Shown here: positions 1 to 6,676 of the stretch, in pieces | Numbering within the stretch: the first letter of the stretch is position 1 | Layout: the number at the start of each line of letters is the position of its first letter | The notes under the pieces: generated by a model | Databases searched by the model: none | Seen by the model: only the letters and a program-made list of their open reading frames with translations | Told to the model about the DNA's origin: nothing | Translations under genes and position numbers: made by a program | Assembly: GCA_002713545.1 (NCBI GenBank) | Contig: PATJ01000009.1 | Span: forward strand, 35,782 to 42,457 | Direction of reading: 5' to 3' | Origin: Acidimicrobiaceae bacterium | GTDB lineage: Bacteria; Actinomycetota; Acidimicrobiia; Acidimicrobiales; MedAcidi-G1 | DNA length: 6,676 bases

Positions 1-923
<923 letters not shown>

Positions 924-956
924 TTAATCATCGCCGACGGCATTAGATTTCCCACA

Positions 957-971
957 TTATTTTCAAAATAA
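957..971. promoter_or_regulatory. AT-rich inverted repeat in the divergent intergenic region, possible operator
   Basis: TTATTTT-C-AAAATAA is a perfect 7-bp inverted repeat around one central base. It sits near the middle of the 105-base region between the divergently transcribed thiolase and phosphatase genes. It overlaps a possible minus-strand -35 element (TTGAAA, read from 961-966), but I could not find a well-spaced -10 partner. A regulator binding here could affect both genes. Short AT-only palindromes arise easily by chance, so this is only a candidate. Confidence 0.25.
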
Positions 972-992
972 ACAATCCAGAATCATCTTAGA

Positions 993-998
993 TAAAGT
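993..998 (+). promoter_or_regulatory. Possible -10 element giving a leaderless phosphatase transcript
   Basis: TAAAGT matches the relaxed actinobacterial -10 pattern TANNNT, and its last base lies six bases before the GTG start at 1005. That is the distance expected if transcription begins at the start codon itself. An overlapping alternative is TAGATA at 989-994. No Shine-Dalgarno sequence precedes the GTG, which fits a leaderless message. No -35 match is visible, so the call is tentative. Confidence 0.25.
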
Positions 999-1004
999 CT
1001 TTCC

Positions 1005-1808
1005 GTGGATCACTCTCCAAAAATCATTATTCCAGAAGCAAATCTTAGAGATATAGGTGGGAAGAAAACCGAAACTGGTTTGGAAGTCAAAACTGGATAT
1101 TTATTCCGAAGCGGGCATTTAAGTGAGTTGAGCACAGAAGATTTTAAAAAATTTAAAAACCTGCAATTAAGAACAATTGTAGATTTGCGAAGACCTTCGG
1201 AAATAGAAAAGTACCCGACACCAAGTTTGGAAAAAGTTGAGACTCTTAATTTTTCAGTGTCTTCTGATGATAATGAGTTTGCTGTCGCCGCAAATTTTAT
1301 GAATGGTAAAGAAGTTCCTACTAAAATCTCGGCGAAAATTATTGAAAAATATTTCAAAAATTCAGTCAATGAAAAACTTGATTCCTACGTGCCGGTTTTT
1401 GAATCATTAACTGACCCCGATAATTTTCCTTTACTTTTCCATTGTGTAGCAGGTAAAGATAGAACGGGAATTGTTTCTGCTTTTTTACTCGGAATTCTAA
1501 ATGTGGATGAATCTGTAATTATCGAAGATTATTTACTGACAAACAAACTTCGCGGAAGAGAAATGGAAATAAAGGAAAAAGAAATAAGAGATCATTTGTT
1601 TGAAACAGTTGAAAATAAAACTGAAAAACTTATGGGCGAATACATGGAAATAGCTAAGTCTCTTCTGTATGCCAAAGAAAGCTTTATAACATCAGTGTTT
1701 GAAGAAATTAAGAGAAGGTTCGGAACTTGGGATAACTTTAGGCTTAATGGTCTAAAAATTGATGACCAAAGATTTGACGAACTGAAAAACTTTCTCTTAA
1801 CAGACTGA
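1005..1808 (+). CDS. Tyrosine-protein phosphatase family protein (Y_phosphatase3-like)
   Basis: The 267-residue product has the layout of the bacterial tyrosine/serine phosphatase family that includes MptpB-like and lipid-phosphatase relatives. An N-terminal NLRDIGG (13-19) and RSGHLSEL (35-42) are followed by IVDLRRPSEIE (58-68) and the P-loop HCVAGKDRTG (146-155). The P-loop gives catalytic Cys147 and Arg153 in the CX5R arrangement, with Lys151-Asp152 as in family members. EDYLLTN (174-180) and the C-terminal FGTWDNF segment also match the family. It is expected to hydrolyse phosphotyrosine, phosphoserine or phosphoinositide monoesters; the substrate cannot be read from sequence. No signal peptide or membrane helix is visible, so it is probably cytoplasmic. 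The GTG start is the first possible one after an in-frame TAA at 993-995 and includes the conserved N-terminal motif. The gene is about 33% GC by hand count, well below its neighbours, and rich in Lys/Glu/Asn codons, suggesting different ancestry. It converges on the HAD gene. Confidence 0.88.
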   Translation: MDHSPKIIIPEANLRDIGGKKTETGLEVKTGYLFRSGHLSELSTEDFKKFKNLQLRTIVDLRRPSEIEKYPTPSLEKVETLNFSVSSDDNEFAVAANFMNGKEVPTKISAKIIEKYFKNSVNEKLDSYVPVFESLTDPDNFPLLFHCVAGKDRTGIVSAFLLGILNVDESVIIEDYLLTNKLRGREMEIKEKEIRDHLFETVENKTEKLMGEYMEIAKSLLYAKESFITSVFEEIKRRFGTWDNFRLNGLKIDDQRFDELKNFLLTD

Positions 1809-1809
1809 C

Positions 1810-2568
1810 TTATAAATTTAGTAAAGATGGCAGTTCCATCAAATGATCGACTATAAAGTCTGCTTCTAATTCGTTCTCTTGATCATCGTTTGCCCCTCTG
1901 AATCTGACGCTGGTCATGCCGATGTTTCGTGCACCTACAACGTCAGTGCGTTTTAAATCTCCCACGTGGAAAGCTTTAGATGGATTGATATCGCCCATTC
2001 CTTCTAATGCTTTCATAAAGATTTTTTTGTCGGGTTTGTAAACGCCTACTTCATCAGAAAACGCAAAGGAAGTTATATAGGGAGAGATCCCAAATTCATT
2101 TAAAAAGAAACGTAAATGCCTACCAGCCGACAAGGAGGTATCACTTACTATCGCAGTTTTTATATCTTTCTTGAACAAATATGCCAAAACCTCTTCTGCT
2201 CCTTCGACAGCATCAACTTTTAAAGCAAAAGAAGCTTGGTCAAAAGTTTCCGTAAAAACCTCGCGATCCTTAAGGGTGATTTGCTCACCAAAAACGTTGA
2301 AGGCATCTTCTAGTGCCTCTTTGGCTGTGTATTGACGGCCAGCTCGCCATTCAACATCAAATCTGACTGGGAGCATTTCAAGAACTGATAGCAATAAATC
2401 GGAAGAGATATTCAAATCTCTTTCATCAATTACTTTTTGCCAAGCAGATTGTCTAACTTCAATACCGCCTGGTTCACTAACTAAAAGAGTATTCCAAAGA
2501 TCAAAAGTTACACCTTTTATATCAACGTCTTTAGATTTCAATTTTCTAATCTTTTTTATGGACGACAA
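1810..2568 (-). CDS. HAD-superfamily hydrolase, DxWNT type
   Basis: The 252-residue product carries the four HAD motifs. Motif I is TFDLWNTL (21-28) with nucleophile Asp23; motif II is VSDTS (141-145) with Ser142; motif III has Lys178 in VYKPD (177-180 region); motif IV is HVGDLKRTD (201-209), with metal-binding Asp204 and Asp209. The helical insert at about 36-115 resembles a C1 cap. Trp25 replaces the second aspartate of canonical DxDxT, the usual acid/base residue of HAD phosphatases, so phosphatase activity should not be assumed. The substrate is unknown; a phosphoester or haloacid-like substrate is possible. It is the last gene of the purF operon, and its TTG start lies inside the end of the malic enzyme gene (13-base overlap), which suggests translational coupling. 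A stop lies just upstream in frame. A second TTG at 2541 is an alternative start that would still retain motif I. Neither has a clear Shine-Dalgarno site. Confidence 0.87.
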   Translation of the reverse strand: MSSIKKIRKLKSKDVDIKGVTFDLWNTLLVSEPGGIEVRQSAWQKVIDERDLNISSDLLLSVLEMLPVRFDVEWRAGRQYTAKEALEDAFNVFGEQITLKDREVFTETFDQASFALKVDAVEGAEEVLAYLFKKDIKTAIVSDTSLSAGRHLRFFLNEFGISPYITSFAFSDEVGVYKPDKKIFMKALEGMGDINPSKAFHVGDLKRTDVVGARNIGMTSVRFRGANDDQENELEADFIVDHLMELPSLLNL

Positions 2569-3959
2569 ACTTTGTCATTTAGTGCTGCTCTAGCAACGGC
2601 TTCGGCAACTTTGTATGGCACAGATTTGTCGAAAACTGAAGGAACAATGAACTCAGGATTCAAATTATCTTCTTCAATCGAATCAGCTATAGCTTTTGCC
2701 GCAGCCAATTTCATATTTTCAGTAATCTGAGTTGCACCTACATCTAGTGCGCCACGAAAAATTCCGGGGAAAGCTAAAACGTTATTAATTTGATTTGGGT
2801 AGTCGCTTCTCCCAGTTGCCATTACAGCTGCAAGACCATCAGCTTCCTCTGGACGAATTTCAGGATCTGGGTTAGCCATTGCAAAAACAATCGGATTTGG
2901 AGCCATATTACGAAGATCACTCGCATCAATAAGTCCTGGTCCGCTCAAACCTATAAAAATATCTGATCCTTTGATCACATCGTTCAAAGTGCCTATTTTT
3001 CTATCTGGGTTTGTGTTATTAGCGAACCACTCTTTTGCAACATTTAAATTTTCACGTCCCTGATAAACAGCTCCAGAGCGATCAACACCTACGATCTCTC
3101 CGATTCCCGCACCAATTAATATTTTTCCTACAGCTACCCCGGCGGCACCCATGCCGGCTATTACAACAGACTGATTTTCAATCTCTTTGCCAGTCAAACG
3201 AAGTGCGTTCCATAAAGCTGCGAGAGTAACGACTGCTGTTCCATGCTGGTCATCATGAAAGACCGGTATGTCAAGAGCTTCTTGCAACGCTTCTTCAACC
3301 TCGAATGCTGCCGGCGCGGCAATATCTTCAAGATTTATTCCGCCGAAAGAAGGTGCGAGTTTTTTGACAGTTTCAATGATCTCATATGAGTCAGTTACGT
3401 CTAAACACACAGGGAAAGCATCCACCCCGGCAAACTCTTTAAAAAGTAGAGCTTTTCCTTCCATTACAGGCAAAGAAGCTTCAGGTCCTATATCTCCCAA
3501 ACCAAGCACTGCTGTTCCATCAGTAACAATAGCAACTGTGTTTTTCTTAATTGTCAGATCATGGACGCGAGAGGGCTCTTCATGAATAGCCATACAAACT
3601 CTCGCAACTCCTGGAGTGTAGGCCATAGATAGATCATGATTGTCAGAAATTTCTGCTAAAGGCGAAATCTCAATTTTTCCACCTTTGTGCATTTCAAAAG
3701 TTCGATCATGCCAGGACAACAAATTAACACCATCTATTTCTTTGATATGCGAAATCACCGAATCTACGTGTTCCTCGTCTCTACAGTTTATTACAACGTC
3801 ATTTGTTAAAATTTCACCCCGAACATCAAAACCACCCATTGAAACGATGTTTGCTCCTGCTTCACCAACAGCTGTGGCAAATCTTCCTAAGGTATTTGGT
3901 ACATTTTGAAGTTCGACTCTTATATAAATTGAATAGGCAGCAGTTGGTAAATATGGCAT
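2556..3959 (-). CDS. NAD-type malic enzyme with N-terminal ACT domain (malate dehydrogenase, oxaloacetate-decarboxylating)
   Basis: The 467-residue product converts malate to pyruvate, CO2 and a reduced nicotinamide cofactor in the cytoplasm. Residues 9-84 look like an ACT domain (RVELQNVPNTLGRFATAVGE, then GANIVSMGGFDV), a small-molecule-sensing module placed before the enzyme. The catalytic part begins near 98 and shows YTPGVA (114-119), VTDGTAVLGLGDIG (145-158), catalytic Lys169 in MEGKALLFKEFAGVD, and metal ligands in NLEDIAAP (Glu211, Asp212) and FHDDQHGTAVV (Asp236, Asp237). A Rossmann fold follows with GMGAAG (269-274), then MANPDPEI (361-368) and NNVLAFPGIFRGALD (392-406). Asp293 at the end of the second strand (VGVDRSG) suggests NAD over NADP; that is inference. 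It lacks the phosphotransacetylase-like domain of the larger MaeB type. The ATG at 3959 sits 35 bases after pyrE and keeps the ACT domain whole. It has no good Shine-Dalgarno site; a 12-bp palindrome lies just upstream. Gene symbols differ across lineages, so none is given. Confidence 0.93.
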   Translation of the reverse strand: MPYLPTAAYSIYIRVELQNVPNTLGRFATAVGEAGANIVSMGGFDVRGEILTNDVVINCRDEEHVDSVISHIKEIDGVNLLSWHDRTFEMHKGGKIEISPLAEISDNHDLSMAYTPGVARVCMAIHEEPSRVHDLTIKKNTVAIVTDGTAVLGLGDIGPEASLPVMEGKALLFKEFAGVDAFPVCLDVTDSYEIIETVKKLAPSFGGINLEDIAAPAAFEVEEALQEALDIPVFHDDQHGTAVVTLAALWNALRLTGKEIENQSVVIAGMGAAGVAVGKILIGAGIGEIVGVDRSGAVYQGRENLNVAKEWFANNTNPDRKIGTLNDVIKGSDIFIGLSGPGLIDASDLRNMAPNPIVFAMANPDPEIRPEEADGLAAVMATGRSDYPNQINNVLAFPGIFRGALDVGATQITENMKLAAAKAIADSIEEDNLNPEFIVPSVFDKSVPYKVAEAVARAALNDKVCRP

Positions 3960-3960
3960 A

Positions 3961-3972
3961 AGGCTTAAGCCT
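3961..3972. repeat. 12-bp perfect palindrome just upstream of the malic enzyme start
   Basis: AGGCTTAAGCCT reads the same on both strands and ends one base before the malic enzyme ATG, filling much of the 35-base gap after pyrE. In RNA it could form only a short 4-bp stem with a TTAA loop, but it contains the only AGG near the start codon. A 12-bp palindrome is expected once or twice by chance in a window this long, so only its position is suggestive. Confidence 0.35.
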
Positions 3973-3994
3973 ACGGGAAGTATTGAAAATAAAA

Positions 3995-4543
3995 CTATTG
4001 ATTTTCGTAATCAAAGCCTAATTCAGGTGCGGAAACTAATGCATGAAAAGAAATCCCTTCTTTTTTAGCTTCCAAAGAGCAAGTTCCACCACGATCAACA
4101 ACAGCAAGAATCATCACAGGATTCCCACCTAGTTCACGTACAACTTTCGCGGCTTCTAGAGGAGAAGTTCCTCTTGTAACAGTGTCTTCACAAATAACAA
4201 CTCGGTCATTTTTCTCTAAAGCGCCAGCAAGTCGTCCTTCAACGCCGTGATCTTTAGATTCTTTTCTAATACTAAAAGACCGAAAAAATTTCCCTCTATT
4301 AGCTGCGATAGAGGCAACTCCAAAAGCAACAGGGTCGGCTCCAGCAGCTAACCCGCCTATTGCTTGAATATCGTCTGGGATTGCTTGTATAGCAGCTTCG
4401 GCTACTAATAACATTCCCTCAGGCCGACAGATTGTTTGTTTTGCGTCGCAAAACCAGTTACTTTTACGACCTGATTTTAAAACGAAATCACCTTCTTGAA
4501 TTGAAAACTTTTTTAAATGAGTAATCAATTCGTCATTATCCAT
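3995..4543 (-). CDS. pyrE: Orotate phosphoribosyltransferase
   Basis: The 182-residue product matches the usual 180-215 residue size of PyrE, which joins orotate to PRPP to make OMP in de novo pyrimidine synthesis. The N-terminal substrate region is FVLKSGRKSNWFCDAKQ (20-36). GGLAAGADPVA (63-73) follows, then the flexible catalytic loop RKESKDHGVEG (93-103) with Lys94, Lys97 and His99. The PRPP-binding loop is VVICEDTVTRGTSPLEA (115-131), with Glu119-Asp120. It reads TRGTS where most family members have TTGGS, a mild departure in the pyrophosphate-binding turn. The catalytic loop identifies it as orotate rather than hypoxanthine or adenine specific. It begins nine bases after the purM stop and is 35 bases from the malic enzyme gene, so it is probably co-transcribed with both. 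The ATG has no strong Shine-Dalgarno site; only a GGGG about 13 bases upstream, inside the end of purM, is visible. Translation may depend on ribosomes finishing purM. Confidence 0.93.
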   Translation of the reverse strand: MDNDELITHLKKFSIQEGDFVLKSGRKSNWFCDAKQTICRPEGMLLVAEAAIQAIPDDIQAIGGLAAGADPVAFGVASIAANRGKFFRSFSIRKESKDHGVEGRLAGALEKNDRVVICEDTVTRGTSPLEAAKVVRELGGNPVMILAVVDRGGTCSLEAKKEGISFHALVSAPELGFDYENQ

Positions 4544-4552
4544 AAAGTGAAG

Positions 4553-5590
4553 TTACCCCAATATTTCGACTTGGCGAGAACCCTTTACTATCTCACCTAT
4601 AACGTGAGCTGGTTTTTTTTCTTTATTAAGTTCTTCCAATACTCGATCTGTTGCATTCGAAGGAACAATTAAAACCATTCCAATACCCATATTGAAAACT
4701 CGAAACATTTCTTCATTATTTATTCCACCTGCAGATTGAATCTCAGAAAAAATTCTTGGAGTTTCCCAGCTGGACTTATGTATAAGAGCGTTGAAAGTTT
4801 CACCTAGAATTCTCGCAACATTCTCAGGTAATCCACCTCCTGTTATGTGAGCTATCGCATGAATTTCATTTTCATTCAAAATATTTAAAATAGTTGGAGC
4901 GTAAATTAGACTTGGTTCCAATAATTTTTCGCCAAGAGTGCTTTCAGAACCTTCCCAAGCCGGATCAGCGAAAGACTTATCAGAAGTTTCTGAAAAAACT
5001 TTTCTCACTAGGGAAAAACCATTAGAACGAAGATTTGGCGACTCTATGCCAATTATTTGATCGCCTAATTGAATATTTGAAACTTCAATAACTTTGTTTC
5101 TTTCAACAGCTCCAACTGAAAATCCTGCTAAGTCAAACGAGGCGTCGCCCATAACACCTGGATGCTCCGCAGTTTCACCCCCGATTAAAGAACACCCTGC
5201 TTCTACGCAACCCTCAGCGATTCCTTTAATTAAAGACTCAACTAGTTCCGGATTTAAATGGCCTATTGCTATGTAATCCAAAAAGAACAGAGGTTCCGCG
5301 CCGACGCAAACAAGGTCATCTACACACATTGCTACGAGATCAATTCCTATAGTTTCATAGTTGCCGGTCATTTTGGCTATCTCCGACTTCGTTCCCACTC
5401 CATCGGTTGCAGAAACTAACAACGGATCTTTATAAGACGACAATCCCAAATCGAACATTGCAGCAAATCCACCAAAATTGTTAATTACTTCTGGTCGGCG
5501 TGTCATTGACGAAAATGGTTTTATTTGTTCAACAACTTGTCTGGCCGCATCCAAACTTACGCCCGAGGACAAATAGTCGTTACTTTTCAC
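4553..5590 (-). CDS. purM: Phosphoribosylformylglycinamidine cyclo-ligase (AIR synthetase)
   Basis: PurM closes FGAM to AIR using ATP, the fifth step of de novo purine synthesis, in the cytoplasm. In numbering from the upstream GTG at 5599 (348 residues), the order is YLSSGVSLDA (9-18), VSATDGVGTK (62-71), IDLVAMCVDDLV (86-97), AEPLFFLDY (101-109), GGETAEHPG (140-148), SPNLRSNGFSLVRK (187-200), HITGGGLPEN (251-260) and EEMFRVFNMGIGMVL (296-310). All the usual ATP and substrate motifs are present and the length is normal. GGETAEHPG, rather than the more widespread GGETAEMPG, is a form I associate with Actinobacteria. Two GTG codons compete as start, at 5599 and 5590. I chose 5590 (345 residues) because AAAAGG ends nine bases before it, whereas that site abuts the GTG at 5599. 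It follows purF after about 45 bases and precedes pyrE by nine. A near-perfect palindrome lies directly upstream. Confidence 0.95.
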   Translation of the reverse strand: MKSNDYLSSGVSLDAARQVVEQIKPFSSMTRRPEVINNFGGFAAMFDLGLSSYKDPLLVSATDGVGTKSEIAKMTGNYETIGIDLVAMCVDDLVCVGAEPLFFLDYIAIGHLNPELVESLIKGIAEGCVEAGCSLIGGETAEHPGVMGDASFDLAGFSVGAVERNKVIEVSNIQLGDQIIGIESPNLRSNGFSLVRKVFSETSDKSFADPAWEGSESTLGEKLLEPSLIYAPTILNILNENEIHAIAHITGGGLPENVARILGETFNALIHKSSWETPRIFSEIQSAGGINNEEMFRVFNMGIGMVLIVPSNATDRVLEELNKEKKPAHVIGEIVKGSRQVEILG

Positions 5591-5599
5591 AACAAACAC

Positions 5600-5605
5600 C
5601 CTTTT
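5600..5605 (-). promoter_or_regulatory. Probable Shine-Dalgarno site of purM
   Basis: The minus strand reads AAAAGG, directly adjoining the GTG at 5599 and nine bases before the GTG at 5590. The spacing favours initiation at 5590. The two outermost A residues are shared with the downstream arm of the inverted repeat at 5604-5625, so folding of that repeat could affect access of the ribosome. Confidence 0.4.
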
Positions 5606-5625
5606 GGAAGTTCATGATCTTCCAA
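5604..5625. promoter_or_regulatory. 22-bp near-perfect palindrome in the purF-purM gap (possible operator or mRNA hairpin)
   Basis: The arms TTGGAAG (5604-5610) and CTTCCAA (5619-5625) are exact reverse complements. The intervening eight bases include TCATGA, itself a palindrome, so 10 of 11 symmetric pairs match, with a single T/T mismatch at 5611/5618. In purF-purM mRNA this can form a 7-bp stem whose 3' arm touches the purM ribosome binding site. No run of U follows on either strand, so it is not an intrinsic terminator. It could be a protein-binding site, a translation-modulating hairpin or an mRNA processing or stability element; the sequence does not decide between these. Confidence 0.45.
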
Positions 5626-5635
5626 TATCAACAAT

Positions 5636-6676
5636 TCATTGTCTAGTAGTTGAAAAAAAATCATTTGAATCCAAATTATGATCGTGACTTTCTTTATTAT
5701 TCGATTTTAAAGAAAGTTCTAAAGGTATCTCTATGGGGTATTCACCCGTTAAACAAGCATCACAGAATCCCGCTCCCATTGCTCCGGTCGCGGTGAGAAG
5801 GTCTTCAAGTTGTAAATAACTAAGACTGTCTACTTCTAAATACCTTTGTATTTCATCAACTGTTAAATTAGCTGCCAGTAATTGACCTTTTGAACCTGTA
5901 TCCATACCATAAAAACAAGGCCATCTATAAGGTGGCGAAGAAACCCTTAAATGAACTTCTTTTGCACCTCCGTCCCGAAGCATTCGAACCATTGCTTGTG
6001 TCGTCGTTCCTCTGACAATTGAATCATCTACAACAACTAATTTTTTATCTTTTATATTTTCATGCAAAGGATTTAATTTCATCCTCACTGTTGATGCGCG
6101 CATTTCTTGTGTAGGAGCAATAAATGACCGACCTATATAACGATTTTTTACTAGACCCTGACCGTATGGAATTCCTGATTCTCTAGCAAAACCTTCCGCA
6201 GCTGGAATTCCTGATTCCGGAACACCCATTACTAAATCTGCTTCTGCAGGGGCCTGTCTTGCGAGCGCTTCACCCATTTTAACTCTTGCCTTATGGACAC
6301 TTTGACCGTAAAGATAACTATCAGGGCGGGCGAAATAAACAAACTCAAATAAACAAATACGCGGATCGATCTGATCTTCGGTAAAAGGAAAATATGAACT
6401 GCAACCTTTCGCGTCGACTATAACCATTTCTCCCGGATCGATTTCTCTAATAAAATGTGCTCCAATCACATCAAGAGCAGCAGTTTCAGACGCCAAAACC
6501 CAACCTCCATCAAACCGCCCTAAACACAAAGGGCGAAATCCGTTAGGGTCGCGAACACCAATTATGCGATCTCGGTCACAAAAAACTAATGAAAACGCTC
6601 CCGATAGCTTAGGTAAAACGATTTGGAGTGCTTCTTTCATAGGGTCATCTAAATCTTTGACTTGTTTTGCAGATAT
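5636..6676 (-). CDS. purF: Amidophosphoribosyltransferase (glutamine PRPP amidotransferase), 5' end outside window
   Basis: PurF makes 5-phosphoribosylamine from PRPP and glutamine, the first committed step of purine synthesis. The reading frame continues through the right edge with 12 further codons before the internal Met at 6640, so the start is outside; 346 residues are visible. Roughly 130-150 N-terminal residues are missing, including the glutaminase cysteine. Visible residues, numbered from the edge, show the rest of the glutaminase domain (GAFSLVF, VRDPNGFRPL, ASETAA), then the phosphoribosyltransferase domain with FARPDS, GVPESGIPAAEG and the PRPP loop VVVDDSIVRGTTT (214-226). Four cysteines, at about 108 (RICLFEF), 254 (RWPCFYG), 305 and 308 (FCDACLTGEYP), correspond to the 4Fe-4S ligands of the Bacillus subtilis type, so this is an iron-sulfur PurF. 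A hydrophilic tail of about 25 residues, rich in Ser, Asn and Asp, follows the conserved domain. It is the most upstream visible gene of the operon, whose promoter is not in the window. Confidence 0.96.
   Translation of the reverse strand: MSAKQVKDLDDPMKEALQIVLPKLSGAFSLVFCDRDRIIGVRDPNGFRPLCLGRFDGGWVLASETAALDVIGAHFIREIDPGEMVIVDAKGCSSYFPFTEDQIDPRICLFEFVYFARPDSYLYGQSVHKARVKMGEALARQAPAEADLVMGVPESGIPAAEGFARESGIPYGQGLVKNRYIGRSFIAPTQEMRASTVRMKLNPLHENIKDKKLVVVDDSIVRGTTTQAMVRMLRDGGAKEVHLRVSSPPYRWPCFYGMDTGSKGQLLAANLTVDEIQRYLEVDSLSYLQLEDLLTATGAMGAGFCDACLTGEYPIEIPLELSLKSNNKESHDHNLDSNDFFSTTRQ

Noticed and set aside
1010..1369. A 119-codon minus-strand frame opposite the phosphatase gene.
   Set aside because: It is antisense to a gene with conserved catalytic motifs and shows no recognisable domain.
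3035..3909. Three plus-strand frames (64, 105 and 89 codons) across the malic enzyme region.
   Set aside because: All lie antisense to the malic enzyme coding frame and show no domain features.
4613..4620. A run of eight T, with a run of eight A at 5653-5660, as possible slippage or terminator signals.
   Set aside because: Both lie inside intact reading frames (the Lys-rich end of PurM and the Phe codons of the PurF tail) with no adjoining hairpin, so they need no other explanation.
5094..5276. A 60-codon plus-strand frame inside purM.
   Set aside because: It is a shadow of the conserved purM frame and has no ribosome binding site or domain.
6168..6217. A 14-bp direct repeat, GGAATTCCTGATTC, at 6168-6181 and 6204-6217.
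   Set aside because: Both copies encode ESGIP in a segment that is repetitive in PurF proteins generally, and the spacing is 36 bases, in frame. Protein constraint explains it.

Overview
The window looks like chromosomal DNA from a bacterium of moderate to low GC. Hand counts give about 44% GC over the first 900 bases, roughly 40-48% in sampled stretches of the other minus-strand genes, and about 33% in one gene. Several protein signatures point to an actinobacterial lineage, possibly an uncultivated aquatic one such as an Acidimicrobiia-type group. These are the PurM motifs GGETAEHPG and CVDDL, a thiolase of the type found near steroid and side-chain degradation genes in Actinobacteria, and an NAD-type malic enzyme with an N-terminal ACT domain. 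GTG and TTG starts and weak Shine-Dalgarno signals are common here. The taxonomic call is an inference and is weak below phylum.

Layout. The right-hand two thirds (1810-6676) is a block of five minus-strand genes read right to left: purF (5' end outside the window), purM, pyrE, an ACT-domain malic enzyme, and a HAD-family hydrolase. Gaps are 9 to about 45 bases, and the last pair overlaps by 13 bases, so the block is probably one transcription unit whose promoter lies beyond the right edge. A plus-strand protein-tyrosine-phosphatase-like gene (1005-1808) runs into the end of this operon with one base between the two stop codons. To its left, across a 105-base divergent intergenic region, a minus-strand thiolase gene (1-899) runs off the left edge.

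How the genes work together. PurF and PurM catalyse steps 1 and 5 of de novo purine synthesis, and PyrE makes OMP in pyrimidine synthesis. PurF and PyrE both consume PRPP, so the operon joins two PRPP-using routes. The malic enzyme supplies pyruvate and reducing power and carries an ACT domain that may sense a small molecule. The HAD protein has no assigned substrate. The thiolase belongs to CoA-thioester metabolism and is separately transcribed.

Most of the window is ordinary housekeeping and accessory metabolism, and I found no convincing previously undescribed system. The points most worth checking are a 22-bp near-perfect palindrome in the purF-purM gap just upstream of the purM ribosome binding site, the strongly AT-rich phosphatase gene with a possible leaderless GTG start, a HAD protein lacking the usual second aspartate, and a variant PRPP loop in PyrE.
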